Shown: positions 14,980-23,914, counted from the first letter of the stretch. The stretch: 24,122 bases of DNA from Deltaproteobacteria bacterium (GCA_024277485.1 JAJRVA010000213.1:1-24122), one strand, 5' to 3'. A program made the numbers and translations. Notes: generated from the sequence alone by a model not told the origin.

Positions 14980-16032
14980 CTACACTACAGATATGCCTAC
15001 CGGCTCATCAACAATCTCACCTATGAGGACCGCTGACTTCACTCCGGCAGCATGCAGGTCTTCAAGCAGGTCCCCTGCCTGTTCACCCGGCACGGAGAGA
15101 AGAAGTCCGCCCGATGTCTGGGGATCATAGAGCAGTTCATCCTCATGCTGCGACAGCGACACCCCTATTTCCAAATGATGCTTGGCCACCATGGCCCTGT
15201 TGGCCTTGTTACTGCCTGTTGTTTCACCTTTTTTGTACATATCCAGAGCACCCGGATACCATGGCAGGTTCCCGTGCCGGACAACCACCCTTGCGTCTGA
15301 ACCATGCGCCACTTCGAGCAGATGACCAAGGATACCGAACCCGGTGATATCGGTGCAGGCATGCAGGTCATACTTAAGGGCCTCCCGCATTGCCGCCCCG
15401 TTTAAGGCAGCAAGTGACGGCAGAACATCCCGTTCAAGCTCAGGGAAGGGAAACTTCCCGGAGCGGACCGCATTGAACAGGACTCCGGAGCCCAGCGGTT
15501 TGGTCAGTATCAGGGCGTCACCGGGCCTTGAACCGGCATTGGTAATAACACGATCAGGATGCACCGTCCCGTTGACGCACAGTCCATACTTGGGTTCCTC
15601 GTCATCCACCGTGTGTCCGCCGACCATGCAGGCTCCCGCTTCCACCACCTTGTCATGCCCGCCTTTCAGGATCTCCCGCAAAACACCCATATCAAGCTGC
15701 TTGGACGGAAACATGACCACGTTCAGGGCCGTGAGGGGTATGCCGCCCATGGAATAGACATCCGAGATGGAGTTGGCCGCGGAAATCTGGCCGTACCAGT
15801 AAGGGTCATCCACCGGCGGGGTGATGAAATCCACCGTGTTGATCATGGCGATCTCATCAGACAGCCGGTATACTGCCGCATCATCGGCCGTTTCGATCCC
15901 CACCAGCAGGTTCGGGTCTGCAGGGGGCGTGAGCCCTTCCAGCGCGTCCGACAGATCCGTCGGACCGATTTTCGCAGCTCAGCCGCAGGTACGGGCCAGA
16001 CCGGTCAGGGTCTTCTTCTTGAACAATGCCAT
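14980..16032 (-). CDS. selD: selenophosphate synthase, selenocysteine-containing (Sec18)
   Basis: SelD makes selenophosphate from selenide and ATP, the Se donor for Sec and selenouridine synthesis. The frame from 15903 continues upstream in frame through a TGA at 15979-15981 to ATG 16032, which has AGGAGG at 7-nt spacing; the product is then 350 aa, the normal family length. The codons around TGA read TCG-Sec-AAKIGP, matching the catalytic Cys/Sec and Lys of SelD (E. coli C17, K20; here U18, K21). Further on come GIETADDAAVYRL, MINTVDFITPPVDDPYWYG, CMVGGHTVDDEEPKYG, and ACTDITGFGILGHLLE. A SECIS-like hairpin follows the UGA. Ordinary gene callers would start it at 15903 and lose the active site. 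It is the last gene of an operon beginning with arsR-like and UGA-containing genes. Confidence 0.93.
15946..15965 (-). promoter_or_regulatory. SECIS-like hairpin of selD
   Basis: On the reverse strand, 13 nt after the UGA, GTCCGAC and GTCGGAC form a perfect 7-bp stem with loop GGATCT. Bacterial SECIS elements have such a stem-loop about 11 nt after the UGA, with a G in the apical loop (fdhF loop AGGTCT). It recruits SelB with Sec-tRNA. Confidence 0.8.
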
Positions 16033-16048
16033 TGCCATTCCTCCTCTT

Positions 16049-16135
16049 TTAAAAAGTCACATTCATGTCCGTCTGCATAACAATGTCCGTGTAACAGGTC
16101 TCCGGGTCTGCAGGCGTGACGCCATCACATTTCAT
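16049..16135 (-). CDS. possible 28-residue peptide gene before selD
   Basis: An ATG at 16135, inside the end of the previous gene in another frame, opens 28 codons ending in TDIVMQTDMNVTF, 10 bp before the selD start codon region with its ribosome site. It contains two Cys (CDGVTPADPETC). The upstream sequence GCGGGAAA is a poor ribosome site. The composition is protein-like, but the frame is short and could be chance; it might also be a translational coupler to selD. Confidence 0.3.
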   Translation of the reverse strand: MKCDGVTPADPETCYTDIVMQTDMNVTF

Positions 16136-16574
16136 TTTCCCGCCGCAGCTTGGCCAGAAAAAAGGCGGCTCCGCTTCGTGAAAGACCGAGACCTGAGGCG
16201 ATTTCAACGGCTTCGGCGCCGGGATGTTCCCGGCAGTAGGCAACCACCTCTTCCTCCAGTTCTTCCAGCCAGCTCTCAAACAGCACCAGGATATCCGGGT
16301 CCGTCACCGCCTGAAGCTGCCGGGACCGGGCCACCCGTTCGACCAGGCTCTGACACATGTGGGTTGGATCGACACCTTCGTCCATGCATTCGGCCAGTCA
16401 GAGGTTAACCATGCTGGACACCTTGTCGCCGTCCGTTTCACCGGTAACCTGCATGATAAAATCAAGCTTTTCCTGTTCACCGGTGCGTGCAAACAGGTCC
16501 TGCACCACGCCGGCAAGCTCAACCAGCGCCTCCTTCGGGCCCATCCGCTCCACCAGAGACCGTATGCTTTCCAT
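16125..16574 (-). CDS. candidate selenoprotein with in-frame UGA (Sec59) and HTH-like C-terminus
   Basis: Two open frames, 16574-16401 and 16397-16125, are in the same phase and split only by one TGA at 16398-16400. Read through, they give 149 aa. The start ATG 16574 has GGAG at 7-8 nt; the downstream part has no ribosome site of its own before its first ATG (16385). Residues 1-58 are helical (KEALVELAGVVQDLF). The UGA lies in MVNL-U-LAEC, with C63 four residues on. Residues about 119-145 (EIASGLGLSRSGAAFFLAKL) look like a helix-turn-helix. A SECIS-like hairpin starts 14 nt after the UGA. The operon also holds Sec-containing selD. The alternative is a genuine stop of a 58-residue protein, since small proteins ending near such a VNL are conceivable, followed by a second gene. 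Confidence 0.5.
16366..16383 (-). promoter_or_regulatory. SECIS-like hairpin after UGA59
   Basis: On the reverse strand GGA-CGA pairs with TCG-A-TCC, giving 6 bp with one bulged A and the loop AGGTG. It begins 14 nt after the UGA. The size of 18 nt, one bulge and a GGT-containing loop resemble the fdhF SECIS (17 nt, one bulged U, loop AGGTCT). The stem is shorter than the selD one. Confidence 0.45.
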
Positions 16575-16588
16575 ATCCACTCTCCACG

Positions 16589-16933
16589 TCAGAAAGAATC
16601 TCTTGCCGCCAGGAGTTCCGAGGCAAGCGCCTGCAGCCTGTCCAGGATATCCAGCACCCTGGTGTCGGCCAGTTCGTAAAAAACAAAAGGCCCCTTCCGC
16701 TCGACCATGACAAGCAGGGCCCGGCGCAACTCCTTGAGGTGATGCGATACCAGGGGCTGGGAGAGGCCGGTCTCCTCCACAACCTGAGAGACCGATTTCT
16801 TTCCCCGGCTCACCGACTCCAGGATAAGCAGCCTGTTTTCATCGGCCAGGCTCCTGGCCAGAAAGGCCACCTGATCGAGGTGGTGCTCCCGGGCCGGCAG
16901 CGCCCTGTTTTGTCTTGAACCAGTCAGTGCCAT
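16589..16933 (-). CDS. ArsR/SmtB-family repressor without cysteines
   Basis: 114 aa winged-helix protein. LARSLADENRLLILESV is the usual ArsR helix 2-3 region, VSQVVEETGLSQPLVSHHLKELRRALLV is the recognition helix with the QP.VS.HL signature, and GPFVFYEL is the wing. There is no Cys in the whole protein, so the thiolate metal site (ELCVCDL) of ArsR/CadC is absent; the signal must be sensed by other residues or a partner. Start ATG 16933 is chosen; a TTG at 16942 is possible and no clear ribosome site exists. It heads the operon leading to selD, with a perfect operator 17 bp upstream, so autoregulation is likely. Confidence 0.88.
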   Translation of the reverse strand: MALTGSRQNRALPAREHHLDQVAFLARSLADENRLLILESVSRGKKSVSQVVEETGLSQPLVSHHLKELRRALLVMVERKGPFVFYELADTRVLDILDRLQALASELLAARDSF

Positions 16934-16949
16934 CAAAAGCAACCATCAG

Positions 16950-16971
16950 CATATAAATGTTTATTTATATG
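16950..16971. promoter_or_regulatory. ArsR-type operator
   Basis: CATATAAA-N6-TTTATATG is a perfect 8-bp inverted repeat, AT-rich as is usual for ArsR/SmtB operators. It starts 17 bp before the ATG and overlaps the -10 box, so bound repressor would block RNA polymerase. Confidence 0.75.
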
Positions 16972-16997
16972 TTAATGCACAGGAACGTCGCCGTCAA
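16969..16997 (-). promoter_or_regulatory. sigma-70 promoter of the arsR-selD operon
   Basis: On the reverse strand TTGACG (16992-16997) and TAACAT (16969-16974) are separated by exactly 17 bp. The -10 box shares three bases with the operator. The predicted start site falls inside the operator, leaving a leader of about 30 nt. Confidence 0.65.
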
Positions 16998-17052
16998 CAG
17001 GAAAACAGAAAAATGCACCGGCGATTGAAACGGAAAGAAACGTAACTGGTCA

Positions 17053-17098
17053 GGGGTAATGAAAACACAGAGTTGCTCACCCTGTGATCAGACACAAA
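17053..17098. repeat. dispersed 46-bp repeat, copy B
   Basis: Same pattern as 14899-14944: a 15-bp identical block, six differing bases, a 14-bp identical block, and an 11-bp tail with 8 matches. It lies 8 bp past the stop of the methyltransferase gene on that gene's strand, and about 55 bp upstream of the arsR promoter. The two copies bracket the arsR-selD operon. Confidence 0.7.
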
Positions 17099-17106
17099 GA
17101 AACTCC

Positions 17107-18099
17107 TCAGACCGTGCCGATCATGACCGCGGAGTCATTGGGGCCGCGAAAGGGCATCAGAGAGATCTCCCCGACGCCGGCGCCTGTCAGCATGTCCTCT
17201 ATCTCCGCCCGGCAATAGGCACGACCGGCCGGGTTATTGACCAGCATATTGAGGGAGAAGAGCGCGGCAAACTCGGGCGCATCCTTTGTGTCCTCCAGGA
17301 TGAACTCGTGGATCATGATCAGGCCGCCCGGCTCCATGGCATCCACGGTTTTGCCAAGAAGGGCACGACACTCGTCCGGCCCGTTGCTGTGCAGGATGTG
17401 GGAAAGCCAGGCCGCGTCATAGGGACCGCCGCTGACAGGATCCTCGTTGAAGTCGCCGCCGACAAAAGATATCCGGTCCCCCAGGCCGAACCTGTCCACA
17501 GTCTGCAGGGCAAAGGGTTCGGTGGTGGGCCGGTCATAGATCAGCGCTGCAAGGCCGGGGTTGGCCAGGCAGAAATGAATGGCATAGGTGCCGGGGCCAC
17601 CTCCGAGATCCAGCAGCCGTCGCCGTCCGGCAAGATCGACCTGGCCGGCAACCAGCGGTGCCGTTCCCCTGGCCAGGTTGAACATGCCCAGGAGGAAACT
17701 CTCCCGCTCCACCTCCTCGCCATAGGAGCGTTTTTTGACCGGTGCGCCGGTGCGGACGGCCCGGTCAAGCTGGGCCCAGCCGTCGAGAATGTGGTGATGG
17801 TGCAGAATGATATGACCCATGTACTCCCCGGACTGCCTGGCTAAAAACTGATTGGCAGGAGCGGTATTGGAATACAGGTCACTATCCTTTTCCAGCAGTC
17901 CCATGGCTGCCAGGGCATTGAGCAGAAATTCGGCTCCACGCTCGTCCGCTTCGATTGCACGGGCCACTTCAGCCAGGCGCAGGCGCCTGTCATGCAGGAC
18001 CGTAAACACCCCTAAGCGCACCGCGGCCTGCAGGGCGCATCCTTTCCAGTAGGCGCTGGATGTGGACAGCAGGTCACCCATGGACCACTCTTTTGTCAA
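17107..18099 (-). CDS. SAM-dependent O-methyltransferase-type protein (Methyltransf_2 family)
   Basis: 330 aa from a TTG start at 18099, which has AAGGAGG 5 nt upstream; the open frame extends much further but without such a site and through the neighbouring gene. Residues about 8-85 form the winged-helix dimerisation domain (ALQAAVRLGVFTVL, EVARAIEADERGAEFLLNALAAMGLL). Motif I for SAM, LLDLGGGPGTYA, is at 162-172; later DAAWLSHILHSNGPDECRALLGK and GGLIMIHEFIL match the family. Members methylate small O-, N- or S-nucleophiles; the substrate is unknown. It follows the STAS-like gene by 19 bp and is the last of a reverse gene set. Confidence 0.85.
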   Translation of the reverse strand: MTKEWSMGDLLSTSSAYWKGCALQAAVRLGVFTVLHDRRLRLAEVARAIEADERGAEFLLNALAAMGLLEKDSDLYSNTAPANQFLARQSGEYMGHIILHHHHILDGWAQLDRAVRTGAPVKKRSYGEEVERESFLLGMFNLARGTAPLVAGQVDLAGRRRLLDLGGGPGTYAIHFCLANPGLAALIYDRPTTEPFALQTVDRFGLGDRISFVGGDFNEDPVSGGPYDAAWLSHILHSNGPDECRALLGKTVDAMEPGGLIMIHEFILEDTKDAPEFAALFSLNMLVNNPAGRAYCRAEIEDMLTGAGVGEISLMPFRGPNDSAVMIGTV

Positions 18100-18118
18100 A
18101 TCTTCCTCCTTCCCGGCA

Positions 18119-18505
18119 TTATTCCAGTGTCTCGCTGAACCACTGCAAGGCCTCGTCAACGGTTCGAAAAATACGAATAGTAAAAGATCTTTCGCTTTCT
18201 TCAGCCGCCATTTCAAACATCCTGGCCAGCCCGAAAGCCAGGTCCGATGTGGCAACGATCGCGGTATTTCCATCTTTGCGCGAAGAGAAAAACGATCGCG
18301 ATACCCTGGCAATATCCAGAACATCCGCTGCTTCGAGATGATCCACCCGAGCCGGCGACAGGTCCCAGAGCACGTCCCCGGCAGCAGGACCCTGCCTGTA
18401 AAAATCATGGATCACATCTTCATACTCCCCCCTTGATACTTTTCCCGTAACCGTCAAAACAGTCAGGTTCTTTTCCGGGTCATACCGCTTCGTTATCGTT
18501 CCCAC
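18119..18505 (-). CDS. STAS/SpoIIAA-like domain protein
   Basis: 128 aa from a GTG at 18505 preceded by AGGAG with 7-nt spacing; an ATG at 18538 overlapping the channel gene is the alternative and would add 11 residues. The pattern, strand NLTVLTVTGKVSRGEYEDVI, then GDVLWDLSPARVDHLEAADVLDIARV, then NTAIVATSDLAFGLARMFEM and FTIRIFRTVDEALQWF, fits a STAS-type fold (four strands with intervening helices). No phosphorylatable serine typical of SpoIIAA is obvious. It may report membrane or redox state; its position just after the channel gene suggests linkage. Confidence 0.65.
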   Translation of the reverse strand: MGTITKRYDPEKNLTVLTVTGKVSRGEYEDVIHDFYRQGPAAGDVLWDLSPARVDHLEAADVLDIARVSRSFFSSRKDGNTAIVATSDLAFGLARMFEMAAEESERSFTIRIFRTVDEALQWFSETLE

Positions 18506-18527
18506 ATCAGAACTCCTGTCCGTCTCA

Positions 18528-19367
18528 TCACAGTTCATGACCGCAGTGCCTGCAGAAACGGGAATCCTCTTCATGAAAGCGGGACCCGCAGCCGCTGCAC
18601 AACCGGGCATACCTTTTCCTGCCGGAAGCGTAAAACATTTCCGCTGATACTATCCCGGTGGGAACGGCAATAATACTGTACCCGCAGATCATAATCAAGG
18701 ATGCCACGACCTGACCGATATTAGTCCTGGGAGCGATATCACCATACCCCACGGTAGTCAGGGTCACAATGGCCCAGTATATGGAGCGGGGTATGGAGGT
18801 AAAACCATTCTCTTCGCCCTCGATCAGGTACATCAGGGAACCGAAGATGATGACCAGCATCATGACCGTGAAAAGAAAGACCTCCACCTTTTTCCGGCTG
18901 GCCCGCAGCGACTGCATGAGTATATCCGCCTCACCTAAATAGGCGCCTAACTTCAGGATCCTGAAGACCCTGAGAATACGGAGTACCCGGATCACGACAA
19001 GATAGGCGGTCGTCGGAAGCAGGACGGAAAAATAGGTCGGCACAATGGCCAGCAGGTCAACAATGCCGAAAAAGGAAAAGATATATTTTGACGGCCTGTT
19101 GACGCTGTATATCCGCACCCCGTACTCAACAGTAAAAAGCAGGGTAAAAAACCATTCCGCCGAGCGGAGCAGGGTCAGCCATTCCCCGCGTATGGAGCGT
19201 ACGCTGTCCAGCATGACCACCGCAACACTGACAATAATGGCGACGATGAGAAGAATATCAAAAAGCTTGCCCGCGGGAGTGTCGGACTCAAAAATGATCT
19301 CGTATGCTCGTTTTCGCGTCCGGGACGATGTGTCCGGCCCGAACCCCGGGCTACGGTCAGCTTTCAT
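18528..19367 (-). CDS. voltage-gated-type potassium channel with C-terminal zinc ribbon
   Basis: 279 aa from ATG 19367. Six membrane segments; S4 at about 124-140 has regularly spaced Arg (VVIRVLRILRVFRILKL). The pore helix and selectivity filter are TTVGYGD at 204-210, the K+ signature. The tail carries a zinc ribbon, C257-x2-C260 and C272-x2-C275, the last residues of the protein. Such KvAP-like or ion-transport-family channels set membrane potential; the ribbon may sense metal or redox state. The start overlaps the stop of the upstream AI-2E gene by 11 nt, so translation is coupled. Confidence 0.92.
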   Translation of the reverse strand: MKADRSPGFGPDTSSRTRKRAYEIIFESDTPAGKLFDILLIVAIIVSVAVVMLDSVRSIRGEWLTLLRSAEWFFTLLFTVEYGVRIYSVNRPSKYIFSFFGIVDLLAIVPTYFSVLLPTTAYLVVIRVLRILRVFRILKLGAYLGEADILMQSLRASRKKVEVFLFTVMMLVIIFGSLMYLIEGEENGFTSIPRSIYWAIVTLTTVGYGDIAPRTNIGQVVASLIMICGYSIIAVPTGIVSAEMFYASGRKRYARLCSGCGSRFHEEDSRFCRHCGHEL

Positions 19368-20487
19368 CGGCAATGGCGCGGTATTGATTTATGTAGAGGT
19401 CGGACAGGGTAAGGAATATGGTCACAATGAGCGGTCCATAAATAATGCCCAGCACACCGAAAACACTCATCCCGCCGATAATGGCAAGAAAAACCAGCAG
19501 GGTGTGCATCTTGACATGACTGCCCACGAACTTGGGTTTGAGCAGGTATTCCACGCTGAATGAAAGAATAACATAAAAGATAAAGGTAAGGGTGGCCAGG
19601 CCGGAATGCCCTCCGACAAAAAGAATAACCGCGGCAGGAATCAGGACCAGGCCGATACCGAAAATCGGCAGGAAGGCGAAAACTGCCATTACACTCCCCC
19701 ACAGGACCGGCGACTTGATCCCGATGACGGCAAAGTACAGCCCGCCCACCACACCCTGGAAAACTCCGCTGATACCATTGACAACCAGGATGGCACCGGC
19801 GATTTCCATGAATTTCTTGAGGAGAAGCTCATTCTCCTCATCGGGCAGGGGGGAGAGTTTCATCAGAAATGCCAGCAGTCCGTCAATCTCGATCAGAAGA
19901 AAATACACAACAAGAATCAGGACACAGAACTGCAGAGCAAAACTCACGATGTTGCCCGCCCAGATTGAGGCCTGGTTGTAGAGAAAGAGCCCCACGGTAC
20001 CGGCTAACTTCGAGAGGGTCCCTGTCAGGTCGGTGGGATCAAAATTTATCCCCACGCCGGCGAGAATTTCTTGTGCCTCGCCTATCAATGTATTATTTTG
20101 GAGAAACTGCTGCAGCTTGACCAGCAGCTGCGCGTCCTTGCCCAGCTGGAAGAGATTGAGTGTCTCGCCCGACAGGGCCCCGATACAGAATATCAGCGGC
20201 ACAAAGACGATCAGAACGATCAGGCCGCAGGTCAGGCAGGAGGCAAGCCACGGGGACATCCAGCGCCCAAGCCATATATATATGGGGCGAAAAATTCCGG
20301 CCAGCAGGAAAGCCAGCACGAGAAACTGCCAGAAAGGCCAGAGGACAAGGCCTAACAACAGAATAGAAAGGGTAAAAATGATAAAGAAAAACCTGGACTG
20401 TACCGTTTTTGAAGTACCCTTTTTCTGCAAAGGGTGTTGCGGTAGACCGGTTTCCATGTTGTCCCTTGCGTCACTGTTCTGCTGCAT
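19357..20487 (-). CDS. AI-2E family transporter, second copy
   Basis: 376 aa from ATG 20487; starts at 20457 (a partial ribosome site AAGGGA) and 20568 (TTG) are also open, so the N-terminus is uncertain. It has the family plan: two membrane helices (FFFIIFTLSILLLGLVLWPF, LVLAFLLAGIFRPIYIWLG), a soluble middle (about 110-190), then helices with FLPIFGIGLVLIPAAVILF, VEYLLKPKFVGSHVKMHTLLVFLAIIGGM and GVLGIIYGPLIVTIFLTL. These match PF01594. It shares little direct sequence with the copy at 10402-11457, so they are distant paralogues. First gene of the channel/STAS/methyltransferase set; it diverges from ilvE. Confidence 0.87.
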   Translation of the reverse strand: MQQNSDARDNMETGLPQHPLQKKGTSKTVQSRFFFIIFTLSILLLGLVLWPFWQFLVLAFLLAGIFRPIYIWLGRWMSPWLASCLTCGLIVLIVFVPLIFCIGALSGETLNLFQLGKDAQLLVKLQQFLQNNTLIGEAQEILAGVGINFDPTDLTGTLSKLAGTVGLFLYNQASIWAGNIVSFALQFCVLILVVYFLLIEIDGLLAFLMKLSPLPDEENELLLKKFMEIAGAILVVNGISGVFQGVVGGLYFAVIGIKSPVLWGSVMAVFAFLPIFGIGLVLIPAAVILFVGGHSGLATLTFIFYVILSFSVEYLLKPKFVGSHVKMHTLLVFLAIIGGMSVFGVLGIIYGPLIVTIFLTLSDLYINQYRAIADES

Positions 20488-20601
20488 TGACTTGAATATA
20501 CCCGGCTGCTGAAACAAAGAAAAGCGAATAATACTTTTTAGCTTGCAAAAATACCGCTTCTTTGCCAAAAAGGAAACCCGTTAACTCGACAGGCAGATAT
20601 T

Positions 20602-21687
20602 ATGCTGAACAAGGAATTTGAAGTCATCCTGAACAAGGCTGAAGACAGCCGGCTCAAGCAGAAACCCGATCCGGACAATCTGGGATTCGGTATCCATTTC
20701 ACCGACCACATGTTTGTCATGCACTGGAACCGTGAACGTGGCTGGCATGGTGCGGAGATCTGCCCGTACCGGAACTTTTCCCTTGATCCTGCCGCCATGG
20801 TTTTCCATTATGGACAGGAAATATTCGAAGGGCTCAAGGCCTACAAGGGAAAAAACGGACAGATTCTCCTGTTCCGGCCCCGGGACAACTTTGAGCGCAT
20901 GAACCAGTCGGCCCTGCGCATGTGCATGCCCAGGTTGCCTGTAGATGGCGTGATGCGGGCCCTGAAGGCCCTTGTCTACCTTGACCGGGACTGGATCCCG
21001 GAAAATGACGGCGCCACCCTCTATATCCGCCCCACCATGATTGCGACCGAACCCGCCCTGGGGCTGAAGCCGTCTGACCAGTACACTTTCTATATCATCA
21101 TGAGCCCGGTGGGGGCCTACTATGCGGAAGGGTTCAACCCGGTGAAAATCCATACAGAAGATACCTATGTACGCGCTGTTTCCGGCGGTGTCGGCGAGGC
21201 CAAGACCGGCGGCAACTATGCTGCCAGTGTCAAGGCCCTGATCGAGGCCCAGGATAAAGGATATACCCAGGTTCTCTGGCTTGACGCGGTAAAGCGAAAA
21301 TATGTCGAAGAGGTGGGTACCTCAAACATCTTTTTTGTCATCGGGGACGAACTCATAACCCCGCCGCTGAACGGCACCATCCTTCCCGGGATCACGCGGG
21401 ACTCGGTGCTGCAGCTTGCCCGGGACCACGGTTACAAAACCGCCGAACGGCCTGTTGCCATTGACGAGGTCGTCGAGGCTGTCGACAGCGGGGAACTGAA
21501 GGAAATCTTCAGCACCGGGACGGCTGCGGTCATTTCACCCATAGGAGAGCTGTCCTACAGGGACAGGGTTCTTCACATCAACAACGGCAGGGCAGGAGAG
21601 TTGTCCACCTTCTTTTTCAACGAACTGCAGGCCCTGCAGAGAGGGGAAAGGGAGGACAACCATAACTGGCTGGTTCGAGTCGGCTGA
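20602..21687 (+). CDS. ilvE: branched-chain amino acid aminotransferase
   Basis: 361 aa PLP enzyme of fold class IV that interconverts Leu/Ile/Val and their 2-oxo acids. Signatures: FHYGQEIFEGLKAYKG near the start, LYIRPTMIATEPALGLK, the Schiff-base Lys K201 in GVGEAKTGGNYAAS, VLWLDAVKRKYVEEVGTSNIFFV, and LPGITRDSVLQLARD. The length fits the larger BCAT subgroup (ywaA/eukaryotic-like, about 355-365 aa). It stands alone, divergent from the AI-2E gene and followed by an AT-rich hairpin. The ribosome site is weak (AGGCAG). Confidence 0.93.
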   Translation: MLNKEFEVILNKAEDSRLKQKPDPDNLGFGIHFTDHMFVMHWNRERGWHGAEICPYRNFSLDPAAMVFHYGQEIFEGLKAYKGKNGQILLFRPRDNFERMNQSALRMCMPRLPVDGVMRALKALVYLDRDWIPENDGATLYIRPTMIATEPALGLKPSDQYTFYIIMSPVGAYYAEGFNPVKIHTEDTYVRAVSGGVGEAKTGGNYAASVKALIEAQDKGYTQVLWLDAVKRKYVEEVGTSNIFFVIGDELITPPLNGTILPGITRDSVLQLARDHGYKTAERPVAIDEVVEAVDSGELKEIFSTGTAAVISPIGELSYRDRVLHINNGRAGELSTFFFNELQALQRGEREDNHNWLVRVG

Positions 21688-21743
21688 GCATTTTATCCTG
21701 AACCACCCTCCAGAACCATCTTAACCTTTTAATTTTAAAAGAT

Positions 21744-21771
21744 TTTCCGAAAAAAATTTTTTTTCCGGAAA
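21744..21771 (+). terminator. A/T-rich inverted repeat after ilvE
   Basis: TTTCCG followed by seven A pairs with eight T followed by CCGGAAA (one extra C and T). The stem is long but AT-rich. It lies 57 bp past ilvE and just before the groES promoter region, so it may end ilvE transcripts, though it lacks a separate U-tract. Confidence 0.45.
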
Positions 21772-21776
21772 CCCCC

Positions 21777-21804
21777 TTGATTTTTAAAAAACCATCACTA
21801 TTGT
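21777..21804 (+). promoter_or_regulatory. possible promoter of groESL
   Basis: TTGATT (21777-21782) and TATTGT (21799-21804) at 16-bp spacing fit a weak sigma-70 promoter. The same site reads CTTGAT ... CCAT, which has features of a sigma-32 heat-shock promoter. No CIRCE repeat is present. Confidence 0.35.
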
Positions 21805-21833
21805 AATGGCCAGCTTACTGGTGCAAACTTAGC

Positions 21834-21895
21834 TTTTGTCCGGCTTGGGCGGACTTGAGTCATTACCGGACAAAAATTTCATTCCGGCTCAAGTC
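21834..21895 (+). promoter_or_regulatory. interlocking inverted repeats (pseudoknot-like) in the groESL leader
   Basis: TTTTGTCCGG (21834-21843) pairs perfectly with CCGGACAAAA (21866-21875). Its 22-nt loop contains GACTTGAG (21852-21859), which pairs with CTCAAGTC (21888-21895) downstream of the stem. This is the topology of an H-type pseudoknot, or of two exclusive hairpins. It lies 41 nt before the groES start. A role in heat-shock control is inference. Confidence 0.55.
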
Positions 21896-21935
21896 GAATT
21901 TATCTCACTAACTTTTATGAAGAGGAGGATTATCC

Positions 21936-22226
21936 ATGAAGATTCGTCCGTTGAATGACCGCATACTGGTCAAGAGATTGGAGGAAGAGGAGAAGACCGC
22001 CGGCGGAATCATCATCCCCGACTCAGCCAAAGAAAAACCGGCCGAAGGTGAAATTGTCGCTGTTGGTCCCGGAAAACTGAACGACAAAGGCGAGCGGACA
22101 GCTATGGATGTGAAGCCCGGCGATCGTGTATTGTTCTCCAAGTATGGCGGCACAGATGTCAAAATCGAAGGCGAAGACTACCTCATCATGCGTGAGGACG
22201 ACATCCTTGGCGTAGTTGAAGGCTAA
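21936..22226 (+). CDS. groES: co-chaperonin GroES (Hsp10)
   Basis: 96 aa, the normal length. It has the opening [20 protein letters not shown], the mobile loop [18 protein letters not shown], and the closing [15 protein letters not shown]. GroES heptamers cap the GroEL ring in ATP-driven protein folding in the cytosol. AGGAGG lies 7 nt before ATG 21936. It is first of a two-gene operon with groEL, separated by 29 bp. Confidence 0.97.
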   Translation: MKIRPLNDRILVKRLEEEEKTAGGIIIPDSAKEKPAEGEIVAVGPGKLNDKGERTAMDVKPGDRVLFSKYGGTDVKIEGEDYLIMREDDILGVVEG

Positions 22227-22243
22227 ACTTAAATATCAATTGA

Positions 22244-23914
<1,671 letters not shown>

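Noticed and set aside
17059..17844. 261-codon forward frame beginning MKTQSCSPC
   Set aside because: It starts in repeat copy B and then runs antisense through the methyltransferase gene, whose SAM motif is secure. Only the first few codons resemble anything, namely the other repeat copy.
20273..20284. Palindrome CATATATATATG resembling the ArsR operator
   Set aside because: It lies inside the AI-2E coding frame (Pro-Ile-Tyr-Ile-Trp), is a simple TA run, and does not match the spaced arms of the operator.
21780..21935. CIRCE operator before groES
   Set aside because: No TTAGCACTC-N9-GAGTGCTAA or near match is present. The inverted repeats there have a different sequence.
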